A stretch of 41,196 bases of DNA, taken from positions 180,464-221,659 of the forward strand of contig BMAT01002135.1 in NCBI GenBank assembly GCA_019649035.1. Reading direction: 5' to 3'. Made by a program: the position numbers and the translations under genes. The stretch comes from Elysia marginata. Lineage: Eukaryota > Mollusca > Gastropoda > Plakobranchidae. Of this stretch, positions 29,904 to 41,155 are shown one piece after another. The notes beneath the pieces were generated by a model, which worked only from the letters and a program-made list of their open reading frames with translations, was not told the origin of the DNA and ran no database searches. Every line of letters begins with the position of its first letter. The first letter of the stretch is position 1.

Positions 29904-31361
29904 ATCTCCTTAATTATAAACAATATAGGTTTTCCAAATCATGGATGAAATCCACCAAATGTAACCCTATAAAATTACAGATGTCATGTAAAATGCTGCG
30001 CAAAAAGGATGGAAGAATTCCTTTTTGAAAGATGTTCTAATTAAGTTACTCAGAGATCTTTGAAATTCCAAGTTTCGTTATTGTAAACTTGCTATAATTA
30101 GCTAAAGTATTCTGCACAAATCACTGAAACCATTCAGTGCTTCAGAAGTTGCAGAGTGATAGATTAATAGTATGACAGTTAATAGTTTTTACATACGTCT
30201 CTATGTTTCTTACCGCCATGCTAGTTATACATGTATGTATTATGCTTAACAGACTAAGCATTTATTGTGTGGTGATTGTATCAAGGTTTTTGATGAGCGG
30301 TTTTTTATCAGATAATTTAATATGTCCTACCCATGCTCTTCTAAGTATTTACCTTTTGTGTCATTTTACATCCAATAAGCTCAAACATATTGTTTTAGAG
30401 TTTTATCCAGAATCATGTTAATTTTACATGATTTGTTTCCTATATAAATTATAATCATATATAAAAGTCTAGGATAAAAGAAAAGTGTGTTTCCAGCAAA
30501 ACTTTTTAAAATAAATAACATTAAAATGAAGAAATATTTGTAGATGGCGAAAAAAGAAAGAATGAATGTGTTTTTTTTATTTTAATGCTGAAAAATTCGG
30601 ATGAAATCTAGTCAACATTTGTTATAAGAGTGGTGCATTTTTTTGAAAATCTTAATTTACATTGATGAAATTAATCTTCAATGTGCATTGAAAGTTTTAA
30701 TGTCTAGAAATAGCTAAAATTTCTATGATTAAAACACAAATAGTGGAATAGATCAATGCACATTGTTGGGTTTAAAATTATTATCTGAATCCCCTTGATA
30801 CTTCTTTCTTATGTGACTACAGCAACCTTTTTTATTTAAAACCATACTTGCCTTCCTATTTTTTCTTGCAACAAACGAGCCTTGGGGGAAAGAATGTGTT
30901 CACAGATTTTGTCACGATATATACTTTTTTTGGTTCATGTCTTTCCTAGTCTTGAATTCTTTTGTTTGAGCATAAAGGTTGGATATATAAGTTTCCTGGG
31001 AGTTGGTGGGAAAATCTCCTTATAAATCTGTGAAAACATCCTTTTTTATGCAATTTTATTCACATTCCAAATTTTTTTCTAGTATTTAAAAGCTGACATA
31101 TCCCTGGGTTGAGGATTACACTATTTGTCAGCCTGTCTGCCATCTTTATCAATATATACTTAAAGTAAAACAGGTTTTTGTGATGCCTTAGATGTTTATT
31201 TTTAAGTGAAAATATCCTTATTTTCTATTAAAGCAAGCAAATACTTTTAACGGTGATCATAGAGTTATTGTCATAACAAAATTTTTGCCTTTTCTTAACG
31301 TATATGATCAACAATAGAATATTTCATCATATTGCTTTCATGTACTTTTAAGACATTACCG

Positions 31362-31379
31362 TCATCATCATCGTCGTTG

Positions 31380-31433
<54 letters not shown>

Positions 31434-31439
31434 CCATCA
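31362..31439 (+). repeat. (ATC)n / (CAT)n microsatellite
   Basis: About 25 trinucleotide units, with a short TCGTCGTTG interruption near 31371-31379 and CACCAT near the 3' end. Confidence 0.97.
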
Positions 31440-34225
31440 CTGTACTAGCTGTTAACAACATAGTCCATGTTATCATTAAAATGGTGCTCATGATTTTACT
31501 TTAGTATTCATAATATTGCACTGTAAGGTTCTTCTTTTTAAAAATGTTTTACAGTCTATTAAGATGCTGTTGATTCTTTAAATATCAGCTTATTAAACTT
31601 AATATGCAACAGCAAAGTTTGCATTAGAATGAGTCAATAACAGATTAGTTTCATAAAGTCAATTATAATAGGAATACAATTACTTAAACTCTTAACGTTG
31701 TGCCCTATCCTGTTTTCTTTAAAAAAAACAAAAAACCTGGCACTTTTTCTGCAGAAAACATTTTTAGTACAAATGTTACTCGAATAACCTAGCTGGTACA
31801 ATCTGTGATGAGCAATAGTACTTAATTGCCTAGTATTGGGACATTATCTGGTAACAAAAACATAGATAGATGTTCAGCATTATATCTACATGCCTGACTT
31901 CTGAAGGTTTTAATCAGTAAAAAGAAGTAGCATGAGCAGAAATTACACACTTAACCCCATCCATGTATCGAGGGTACAAAAGTACCCCAATAGATCGATT
32001 TCTCTGTATTTTAATTATTGTAAAAAAAATGGGAAATGAATTTTGAAAGTTATGGAATTCCTCAAAAATTGTTTTTCAAACTGGTATGCATGATTAGTAA
32101 GGCAAATAGTGGTCAAACATACTGGCCAGTGGTCACTGCTTTTTTTTTTTTGGTGCTATGTGGAGCATCATGTGGTACTTTTTTTCTTTAATTTATATGG
32201 AGAAAAAACTGCAAATTAATCCCGCACTAACATAATTCTAAGTTTGTTTCACGAACGAAGTTTGAGTTAATTGTTAGTTTTTGGGAGTACCTATGAATTT
32301 TTCTCTGATTCACGATGTAAAAAAACATTACGCGGATAAGATTAAAGCTTCTCCTGCCAAGGAAAGAATGTATCCTTATAAACAGTGGCTTTACTCCGAC
32401 TAAAATTTGCTTATAACCACTGAGGTATTTCTGTTAGACAAAAGTAATTTATGAGTGTGTGTCCAAAAGAAAAAATAGCAAAAATAACATGACACAAGAC
32501 ATAAAGTTTTGACATATCACTCATCAGAATTAGCCTTAAGGTAAAGGCTTCAATGCTGCCTTAAATGTGGCAGCACCAGCAATACATTTAAGTCAAGTGT
32601 TTTGATTTTTTTTTTTATCTCAACATTTCAACACTTAATAGTAATCAACTTCTTAATAATTATAATAGAATTGGGATGTTGTCAGCATTGGGTTATATTT
32701 AGAGAATTGTTGAATGGGTTAAACTACTACTACTGTAGCTCTACTGTGACTCCTGTTCAATTTACTGATGATTTTTAGAAATTTAAAACTTTCGTAATTA
32801 AATTCCAAACTTAGCCAGTTTGTAATAGCTTGTGCAAATATTTATATAAAGTTTTGTGATGAAATTTGACAATAAGCTGTACAGCTTAAAAGCAAACCAA
32901 ACTCTTCAAAGGTGCACTGTATCATGTCTGTCATGTGATTTAATTCTTTTATGAACCAGCTGTGCTGAGTTCTTTTAAGCGTTGTTGTAACATGTTGTTC
33001 ATACATTGATACAACCTGTTAATGTATATATGAAATATGACCCCCCTCCTCCCACCCCCTTCCTTAACCTTTTCAGTTGGTTTCAGATTTGTTTTACTTC
33101 AATTGAACAAATAAACCTGATGTTGCCTTAGTAAATTGTGCTATATGTTGGTAATCTTTGCTCTCTAATCAATATTTGTTTTTCCATACTTGATTCACAA
33201 TTTTCCTGTTAACAATTTGCAGCCTCTACATTTTTTTTTCAAAATGCATAATCATACACATATGTGTTTGTAACTGGAAGATTGCAATATTAATATGATA
33301 CTAATATCTATACATGCTTGCCTTGTAAAATAAGCTGTGACGAAAATCTGAAAACTAATTATTGCAATTTACAAGTTTTAATTAAATTTTTGTGGCAGCC
33401 AATGTTGAATCAGACAACTTGTCAACTGCAATGGAAACTATTGCTCTGGTTGTGTTTGCAACAAGACTGCAACAAAACTGACATTAAATTTTCTCCCACG
33501 GACAACAAAACAAGAAAACCGTAATAATTGTCGAGGTATCTTCATCCTGACCTTCGAGATATGACATAGATGATGCTGTCATATCATATTCAATATTAAA
33601 CAAGGTTTTTTTTGTTAGTGAGGCATAAGTTTTTGTCTGTATAACTTGCAAACCAATTTAAGGCTTTAAAATTTTAGTTTGTATTTTTTTAACTTGTACT
33701 TTTTGTAAATAAAACCAGTGCCAAAAGTTTAAAAAAAGGCGTAGAATTATTTAAGTTTAAGACGAAGTGGTATCAACTGCATGTGGAATTTCTAGTAGCC
33801 CTGGTGTTTGTAGCAGTAGTGTAAGTTAGCTCACATTTTAAGCATCTAGTACGGAAAAAAAAAGAATTTGTTTTAGCTTGTTGTATATTTTAACAATGTG
33901 GTTCTCTATGTACAGTATATTATAATTGAAACCTGGAGAATTCAAACATTTGTAAAATTATATAAAATATATTCAGATTAACATTTTAATTTTGGAATGT
34001 ATACCGATACAGTGGAAACCTCCAAAATTGAAGTCAGATATTTTAAATTTCTCATAATGTGAAGTTTTCTACATGTGAGGGTTCTTTTTCCTCTTTGGCT
34101 TTGTTAGATTTGAACTGCATTTACGCAAGGGTGGGGTGAGGGAGGAAGGTGCTAAAGAACATAGAAGTGGCTAAGTAAATTAAACTGGTCCATTTAATAT
34201 AATTTGAATCCTCTCAATTCAAAGT

Positions 34226-34503
34226 TCTTCTTCATTCGGGGGCCTTGATAGCTCAGTTGGTAGTGGCTTCGCTCCGTCGCCAAGAGGCCGCGGGTTCGAA
34301 ACACAGCCGAGCACAGTCCGGGCCCCTACTGGTTGGGTCGGTGTCAGTAAAATGTGACCGGCTGAGGCTAAGTCATGGTATCCCGCTATTCTCTGGGTGG
34401 CAGCCCGTAAATTGTCATTGGGACCCAAGCCCTGAGAGCACCTTTGAAGTGGAATTGGGCTTGTAAAAATACCCTTCAATCAATCAATCAATCTTCTTCA
34501 TTC
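34226..34503. repeat. Target-site duplications flanking the SINE
   Basis: TCTTCTTCATTC at 34226-34237 and again at 34492-34503, identical at 12 of 12 positions. Confidence 0.85.
34238..34491 (+). mobile_element. tRNA-derived SINE with perfect 12-bp target duplication
   Basis: The 5' part has a pol III A box (TAGCTCAGTTGGTAG, 34249-34263) and B box (GGGTTCGAAAC). A tRNA-unrelated body and a (CAAT)n tail (about 34477-34491) follow. TCTTCTTCATTC flanks the element on both sides (34226-34237 and 34492-34503), a target-site duplication of the LINE-mobilised type. The perfect duplication suggests a fairly recent insertion. GC is well above the surroundings. It is not a functional tRNA gene, because the cloverleaf is not completed after the B box. 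Open frames on both strands here are not genes. Confidence 0.88.
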
Positions 34504-35065
34504 CCATTAGATTCAAATTATGAGATTTCCGCAGCAATTAAAAGTTAAGAGTTGTTCATACAGCGGTTTGAAATATCCAAATTTGACGGTACAATATGCA
34601 TGACTTGGGTCAAAGCAAGCTCAAATGGAGTGTATTGACTGAGCAAAAGTCAGCAGCCTACAAACAGGTATTCATGTCGAATCACATCATAAAGCTTTCG
34701 GTGTTTGTGTCTAACCTTTGTCACCTGTGTTGGATATTGATCTTGTTGCTGCCTCTCTGTAAAGACTTAGTTGATACTTAATATACTATTTGCAGTTTGG
34801 AAAACCCTCAGAGGTGTTCTTTGGGAAAACCCTCGGAATGAAAATCCCCAGAAGTGTTCTTCAAAAACAAAATTTGTTTATTTCAGTCAGTTTTTGTATA
34901 TAAACTATGTGCGTTTTATTTACAAAAAAAAAAAGGTTGAAATATACTTATATAACTTTTTTCTTGAAACCTGTATTTAGAAAATCATGGTGTCTATGCT
35001 TATTCGGTGATTGATTTCATGTTTACAAATTTTGTTAGCCTTTCTCTGTTTTGTCTTCTTTTTAG

Positions 35066-35110
35066 GTCTCCTGCCTTAACCTGAAAAAATGTGCTAAACT
35101 AAAAAATAAA
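35066..35110 (+). CDS. Candidate alternative last exon with poly(A) signal (ends SPALT)
   Basis: A strong pyrimidine tract (tttctctgttttgtcttctttttag) ends at 35065. Entered in phase 2 from exon 10 or 11, it reads S-P-A-L-T then TGA at 35082-35084. An AATAAA follows at 35105-35110. The acceptor, phase, short stop and signal together make a plausible distal last exon for prominin. With so few codons, chance cannot be excluded. Confidence 0.28.
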
Positions 35111-35791
35111 CCTGTCTTCTCACAGTCTTTCTGTTGGTGGATTGTTTTTTTTTCTTTCTCTCTTTGTTTTGTTTTTGTTTTTGTTTTTTTTTTGTTGTTT
35201 GTTTGTTTTTGAGAGACAAAGGTCAAAGAAACTTGGTATATTTTTGAACACTAGTTCAATCACTGATTCTTTTTTTTTTTTGTATTCTCATTTGTTTTGT
35301 TTTTTTGTAAAACCTGCTTGAATTTTTAATGGTTTCTAAAACCACTGAAACACTAAGCAGTGATTTTTAGATTTAGACAGCAGAGAACGGGCAATGTTTG
35401 AAAAAACATAACAGGGGTGTAAAAATAAAATTAAAGCACGACTTTAGGGAAAATGTAGATATTTTTAAACATTATTACGAAAGATAAGACAGACATATGA
35501 AAGAGAAGAAAGAGGGTTAATTTTGAAACATAATACAGTATTGTAATAGAATAATTTCCATTCATTATGCTAGATACTTAGTGCGTTGACTGTTGAGGTG
35601 CTAAAAAATGTCAGTCACGCTATAGCCTTAGGCAATCTAGTCATCTAATCTATGGGTTCTATGAAAGCCACTAATTAAACAAACCTGAACATGTATGATT
35701 TATATGATATATGTACAGACATATTTATTAATAGCGATACTCTTGGTGTCCAAATACAGCTGTTTACAGCATTATACAAAAAGATGCCTAC

Positions 35792-35915
35792 CTGTGTGTT
35801 CCACACAGCTATAATGTTTATGATGAAGAAGATGTTTGTGACCTCAATGCTTTCAAAAATATAGTCATGGCGAAGGTTTGAAAGGACAATGATCTTTTCA
35901 GTATTGGATAGGTCT
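35792..35915 (-). CDS. Isolated candidate exon of an unknown minus-strand gene
   Basis: On the minus strand an acceptor (tatctgctccaatag) and a good donor (CACAG|gtaggc) frame 124 nt with one open frame. It starts DLSNTEKIIVLSNLRHDYIF and ends in a hydrophobic run V-T-N-I-F-F-I-I-N-I-I-A-V-W-N-T-Q. The composition is more codon-like than its surroundings. I do not recognise the family. Another open stretch at 35916-36101 ends at a GTAAGA-type donor, but joining the two would need a roughly 45-nt intron, which is unlikely. It may be chance. Confidence 0.25.
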
Positions 35916-36220
35916 CTATTGGAGCAGATACACAAGTTCTTTCAATATTTTATTCTTACCTTTACTCATTAGTTTTCCCTCACGACATTTTAGAAGATTT
36001 TTTTTCCAAGAGCTGTGATAATATCGATCGGGTCTATATTTCAAATGTACTCTGTACTTTATGGTTTGTCCCCAATCCAAGTGCTTAAGGTTTAATTTCA
36101 TTAAGTTGCAGTCTTGATATTTGGCTTTGGTAATTTAATCTCTGATATTAATGTCTTTAAGAAGAAAGGGGAGCGTTATCTGCATCTTCTTGTACTTTGA
36201 TGCAATTTTTTTGTGTGTTT

Positions 36221-36425
36221 GTTAATTTAATACTTTTGATTCTTTTTTATCCTAACGAATAGTTTTGTAGATAGCTTTAAAGTACTTTGGTATTCAAGAA
36301 ACCATATTTTAGTTCTTTGAATTTGTTGCGATTTGTGAATTGCTTAGTTTAATACCTTTGATTCTTTTGTCTTAGCAAATACAATGTAGTTTTGTAGATA
36401 ACTTTTTAGTATTCAAGAAACCATA
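36221..36425 (+). repeat. Direct repeat of an AT-rich block of about 80 bp
   Basis: Copy 1 (36221-36306) and copy 2 (36347-36425) share TTTAATAC-TTTGATTCTTTT, TAGTTTTGTAGATA and GTATTCAAGAAACCATA in the same order. The offset is about 120 bases. Confidence 0.82.
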
Positions 36426-38061
36426 ATGAGATAAAAAATCATTCAGAAGGAAAATTCGAAGGAGGTTTTGATCATCCATTTTTTTAAAACTATTACTTCT
36501 GAGATTCATTATCACACTTCTTAAGTTCACAACACATGACACAATAGATTAAAATTTTAAAACAAGAAAATTTCTGTTCCGCTTTTTAAATAATTTTTTT
36601 TCTTTCATCAGACATTTAAGACATGTTTATTACCGGTTCATCCAAACATCTATAGACCAGTCATTTCACAGCAAAGGTGTAGAGGTTTGCTCTTTTCATT
36701 TTCTATGAGTATGAATCCAAGACGATGTCATAAACTAGAAGATATTTTTTTCACAACATTGAAAAACAGTAATAGTAATAATAATGTTTATAATAATATA
36801 ATATTAACACTAAAAAATAAAAAAAATAGATAAGTGAATAAACCTTGTGTAGCGCTTTCCCTCAAACAAAAGTACAAATACACTTGTATCCAAATAATGT
36901 GTGCAGCAAACCTAAGAAGTGAGTGTACATCGCTGCCAAACAATTCAAGAAAATAGGCATTTTCGAGTATGCAGTCAAATTTTTACTACATAAAGGCCTA
37001 CATATACCTATATAAATATATTTTTTATTTCCATTATTTGATTTTACATGGTGTTTATCACCATACCCAATTATGCAAAAATGTATTTTAAGGGCGGTAA
37101 CAGTTTGCAGGACATTGCAATGGTATTTTGACTTTCATAGTATGAAAACTCTACAAACGGTTGAGTTCATATCTTAGTTTTGAAAATCAGGCCACTCTGA
37201 TTGCCTGTTTTTCAATTTTGGAATAACCCAGAACCTAGTAAGAATAGCAAAATAATTCTCACCATCTTAAAGAGCTTTTAGGTGCTTTTCCAATGATTTA
37301 TATAACTCCATATCACAAAATTCAGCATGATGATTCATTTTGTGGGCCCCCTACACAATCTGTGCTTTTTAGGCTCTTATTTAGATTTTCTCTCTTCTTG
37401 TTTGTGTTACAAAAGGCCGGGAGGACAGTGGTCATAATATCAACAATATTTTTGACAGAGTCCCATAGATTAAGTCGAATTTGACTGTAATAAATAATCG
37501 TACAACTAGAGAAAACTGCCTCGCTAAGTTATAAATGATAACAAATTAACTTGCAAACTTAATTATTTTCCTTTTACTCTTGATCTTTAAGCAGCCTGTT
37601 ACATAACTGAGCTATTTTCTTTAGTTTAGCTCAGCCTTGAACGTAAATGATGGTGACAGTACTACTATTGTTCTATTTCTAATCTATGCATATATATTTT
37701 TGTGCAGGACACAGAGCTAGTAAGTTTTATGGTGACTCTTTGAGCCAAGGTGATAGTCCAACGTGCGTCGAGACCCCCGTCGCTTCATTGCATAATTATT
37801 GAAGCGCAATATTTTGACCCCTTTCGGCGTGCTAAAGCTGTTTAGCGTAGCAGGACTCAAGGTCTGGTCTGCTCTAGGATATTTTTCTTCCCCAAATTCA
37901 ACATAAACTGTATTCAAATATTTAAACATAGGAGTGTCCATTTATCCTCAGTCAGTTGCCGTCATTCTTTGTTCCGCGTTTTTTTTTTTTTTGTATTGCT
38001 TTTTTTTTGGCGCGGCAAATTTTAAAACTAAATTCAAGATGATTTGCAAATTTTACGTTGC

Positions 38062-39186
38062 CTACGGCGTAGGGTTTTTGTGCCTGCAAAATAAGTCAAA
38101 AAACTTTTCTCTGTACTTAGAGTTGAAGCGAAAATGTACAAATATGTTAACAGATGCGTTCAAATAATTTAATGTTCTTATTAAACCAAACCCAAACGCG
38201 TTAATAAACGGCGGGGTGTCGTAACTCATAGAATCTATCATCCGAAGTGTAGAACCAACTTGTTCTGGTAGTTGAGAGAAAATAAATATCACACAGATTA
38301 GAGTGACGGACTGTATCACTTGAACTTCTTTCGTTGACATCTTCCCCGACGATTTGTCATTACCCTCGGAAGACTTTGAGTGATGGGATGAAGGGTCGCG
38401 GGATGTTGCAAGTCCCGATGTCTGAGCCAGCGTTCTGACTTCTTTCTCTGACCCCCCAGTACTGGCTAAAGATCGCCTAAACTTGGATGCCGCTTGCAGT
38501 TTGGACGTTAGAATGATTACACATGTAACCACGGTGATGTAGTTGAACCATGCGATTATGATTTCGTTTAAAATGTCTGTGACTTTTAAAGCGTTTTGAT
38601 AGTTGTCTGTTAACGCTACTTTTCTTGGCGTCGAGTATGGATTTGGATTTACTGCACGTGTCAGTTTCAATATGATCAGCAATGAGCAGTTTTGCATCAT
38701 GGCTACGAAGAACAAGACGCCCAATATGAGAACAGTTCTTGACCTTGTGAACATGGACTTGAACTTTAGAGGTCTTGCTACGCATGCGCAGCGAACGGTG
38801 GCCAGGAACACCGACACGAAGGTTGAATAATCGTAAAACACGTAGCCCAAAAAGTTGGTGCATATCATCACTAGTTCAGCTTTAAGTGGAATAACGAGTT
38901 GTGATGAGCCGTCGCCACCTGCCGCCATCAGTAGCGCGAGCACGAAAGAATCGCTGCGTATCAGCACAAACATCAAATCTGATATCGAGAGGAACAAGAG
39001 TGTGATGTTCACGTTGTCTTTCGATTTCATCTTCACGAAAACCAAAATGTTTAACGAATTCGAGACTACACCAAAACCTGCCACACATGCCATGATATGG
39101 TAAATGAATTTGCTCAAAATGAGGTACTCTCTATGAAAAAACAAGTCAATTTGTGAGTTTGGGATTTCTGACAAGTTGGCCGCCAT
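38062..39186 (-). CDS. Class A (rhodopsin-like) GPCR, mollusc chemosensory-like, single exon
   Basis: Intact 374-residue intronless receptor. Seven helices are visible at about residues 28-51, 59-79, 105-133, 150-172, 207-228, 286-308 and 328-352. Conserved features include N43 in helix 1 and D70 in K-D-N-V-N-I-T-L-L-F-L-S-I-S-D (helix 2). R132 and P139 mark the end of helix 3, P307 lies in helix 6, and F-N-S-K-Y-R-E in a likely helix 8. DRY is replaced by V-R-C, CWxP by S-Q-L-P and NPxxY by N-I-F-V-H. Cytoplasmic loop 3 (about 229-285) is Ser/Lys-rich. There is an N-terminal sequon (N4) and no signal peptide. The start has a strong context (acaATGG). This style matches the expanded lophotrochozoan chemosensory-type receptors; the ligand is unknown. 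A peptide receptor is the main alternative. Confidence 0.87.
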   Translation of the reverse strand: MAANLSEIPNSQIDLFFHREYLILSKFIYHIMACVAGFGVVSNSLNILVFVKMKSKDNVNITLLFLSISDLMFVLIRSDSFVLALLMAAGGDGSSQLVIPLKAELVMICTNFLGYVFYDYSTFVSVFLATVRCACVARPLKFKSMFTRSRTVLILGVLFFVAMMQNCSLLIILKLTRAVNPNPYSTPRKVALTDNYQNALKVTDILNEIIIAWFNYITVVTCVIILTSKLQAASKFRRSLASTGGSEKEVRTLAQTSGLATSRDPSSHHSKSSEGNDKSSGKMSTKEVQVIQSVTLICVIFIFSQLPEQVGSTLRMIDSMSYDTPPFINAFGFGLIRTLNYLNASVNIFVHFRFNSKYREKFFDLFCRHKNPTP

Positions 39187-39226
39187 TGTACCTTTTCTTT
39201 AATCGGAGTTTTCAGACTTGGATTTA

Positions 39227-39243
39227 TGTGTGTGTGTGTGTGT
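39227..39243 (+). repeat. (TG)n tract in the GPCR 5' flank
   Basis: About eight TG units, some 40 bases upstream of the GPCR start codon (which reads on the minus strand). Confidence 0.9.
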
Positions 39244-41154
39244 CGAAACACAAACAAAATTATAAGCGTTATGGAGTATCCAAGAGGTCCTTATAGGTAT
39301 TGGCATGAAAACTCGATTCTACATGAGCCGAAGTTTTTCTTAGGCTTGAATCACACTGAATACGTGATCAGATGAGATGATGTTTTAAAACCTCTGAAAG
39401 AATGATTAATTTTTTATGAATGTTTTGCGCTGAATGGTTTAGCTTTTTAAATGACACATCGAAACTTCTAATACTTTTTAACTTAAATACTATCGGGAGG
39501 AGAAAAAGAGACAAAAATAAGTAAATATGACAAATTTCACTTCTCAGATAAAATGTCTATACAGAAACTCAAGGATCATCCAGTGGCTCTCGCTTGTAGA
39601 TAGTAGACTAACAAAGTTACATGGTGCTAAGACGTGCCGCTATTGCCTGGCAGTGGCAGCATAACAGGAACCTTGATACTTATTGATAAAACAGAGGTTA
39701 TTATTTGGTCAATCATTCCTATTATTTCTATTCCTATTAGCAGATTTACAGATAAGTGGTCTTGATAATTAAAAATTTTTAATTATAAGAAAAAAAATTA
39801 GGGATTCTTCAGGCTCTACAAAAGACATACACGTAAAACACTTGCATAATTATGAAAGAAAATTTCCATCGCCAGGAATAGAGATTAAAGCTGTTTTTTC
39901 TAGGTATCGATGTATGATGAATATCTGTATAGTTGTTAAGTAAACACGGATAAAATTAAGAATCTCACTTATGGGGTATATTCTAGAAGAAAGATTTCAT
40001 GATAATTGTTATCTTTAGATAATGAAACTCATTAGCATGAAATAGGTTAATTGCCTGAAGAGCGTTAGTGATGGACTGGAGCGCAACCTTTGTTTGACAT
40101 TAAATTGTAGCAATCAAATCGTGGAACCCTTATTAAGTAATTAAAAATAAAATTCCTCATATTTAGTTTTACACTAACATTCATGAACAAAAGTACGACG
40201 AACCGCACAGAACTAAAAAATTAATGTCGATAACAGTTATTGGATCAAGGGAGTCATTTCTTTGTCAAGGCCGCCGCGGCAGTGAGTACGATACGATTGT
40301 AAATGTCATCACGTCCAACGCGAGCGTCATTCTCCGTTCTACGCCAATGAAATTCTATGTTTACGAAATCGATATAATAGAGATCAACACTTTTAAAGGT
40401 TGTACAACTGTTAAACTTTTTTTTCTTTCATATTTGTAGAGAAGATTATAAGTGCTCTTTGATTGGCAAACTTATTCGTTAGCAATAATGACATCCTTTT
40501 TTTTTTTTCGTTTTCAGCTGCATTCTCGCAAATTGTTGGTTTTGATAATGAGTGTTTGCTTTTCATTATCTGTTAGAGTTTTTTTTCCAACTGTCGTTTG
40601 CGTGAGAAATTATATTGATGATTATGATGAAGCAACGATGCCCTCTTTCTCACCTTCTCACCCTCTCAAATAATAACAGAACAAAAAAAATCCCAAAGCT
40701 CTGATCTGGACTTAATAATTGTGTCATTTCGGTACAAAAATGGATGACTACAAACAAGATAAAAATTATTAATGAATAGACTGAGGTTATGTTAGTGGAA
40801 AGTTCATCAACACCCGGATATGTTGCCAAGAACTTGTAAACGTATATGGTGAGATGTTGAACAAATTTCCTCAGAGGTAAAAAATTTGAGCGTTTTACTG
40901 ATACAGCTTTGCGCTTCGAAAAAACTGCCTCTTACTAAGCTCTAAAACTAGAGCTTGAGATATTAAAAATTGGGCGCCTTCGTTAATGACAAGACTATAA
41001 AAAAACTTACCCCTTTCTTTGGCCATATTTTCCAAAAAAAAAAATATTACTGCATAACTAATATTGCTATTTTTTGCCTTTTACAGAACCACTATTTTTA
41101 ATAGTACAAGAAGTACCTCTGCTGATACTGCTGATGTTGCTACGGCTATGTATC

Positions 41155-41155
41155 T

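Larger units (their letters stand above)
25461..35065 (+). other. Long non-coding stretch (intergenic, or distal intron if 35.07 kb exon is used)
   Basis: AT-rich, with no supported gene apart from the weak candidate exon at 27198. It holds a roughly 50-bp tandem repeat (25810-26072), a C12/CT tract (29876-29903), an (ATC)n tract (31362-31439), a hairpin after TTAACCCC (31949-31987) and the SINE at 34238-34491. Confidence 0.5.
35111..38061. other. Intergenic region between prominin and the GPCR
   Basis: It begins with a T/G-rich low-complexity stretch (about 35146-35290). It contains a candidate minus-strand exon (35792-35915), a duplicated block (36221-36425), an ATAATA-rich repeat edge running into TGTAGCGCTTTCCC near 36770-36860, and a slightly GC-richer patch at 37717-37941. 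No AATAAA for the GPCR transcript was seen on the minus strand within about 1 kb of its stop. Confidence 0.5.

Noticed and set aside
33402..33492. Possible exon after ttttgtggcag, open frame starting ANVESDNLSTAM
   Set aside because: This frame needs a phase-1 donor, which no prominin exon here provides; in the available phase it stops after three codons.
34245..34479. Open frames on both strands and a tRNA-gene reading of the 5' part
   Set aside because: This is a SINE: the tRNA-like head continues into a body and CAAT tail and is flanked by a target duplication.
37708..37719. 12-nt microexon between tgtgcag and gtaagt
   Set aside because: No host gene on the plus strand here; such a short match is expected by chance.
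37717..37941. 74-codon minus-strand frame downstream of the GPCR
   Set aside because: No family resemblance and no splice link; more likely flanking or 3' untranslated sequence of the receptor gene.
38477..39103. Other frames overlapping the GPCR on both strands
   Set aside because: Shadows of the intact 374-codon receptor frame.
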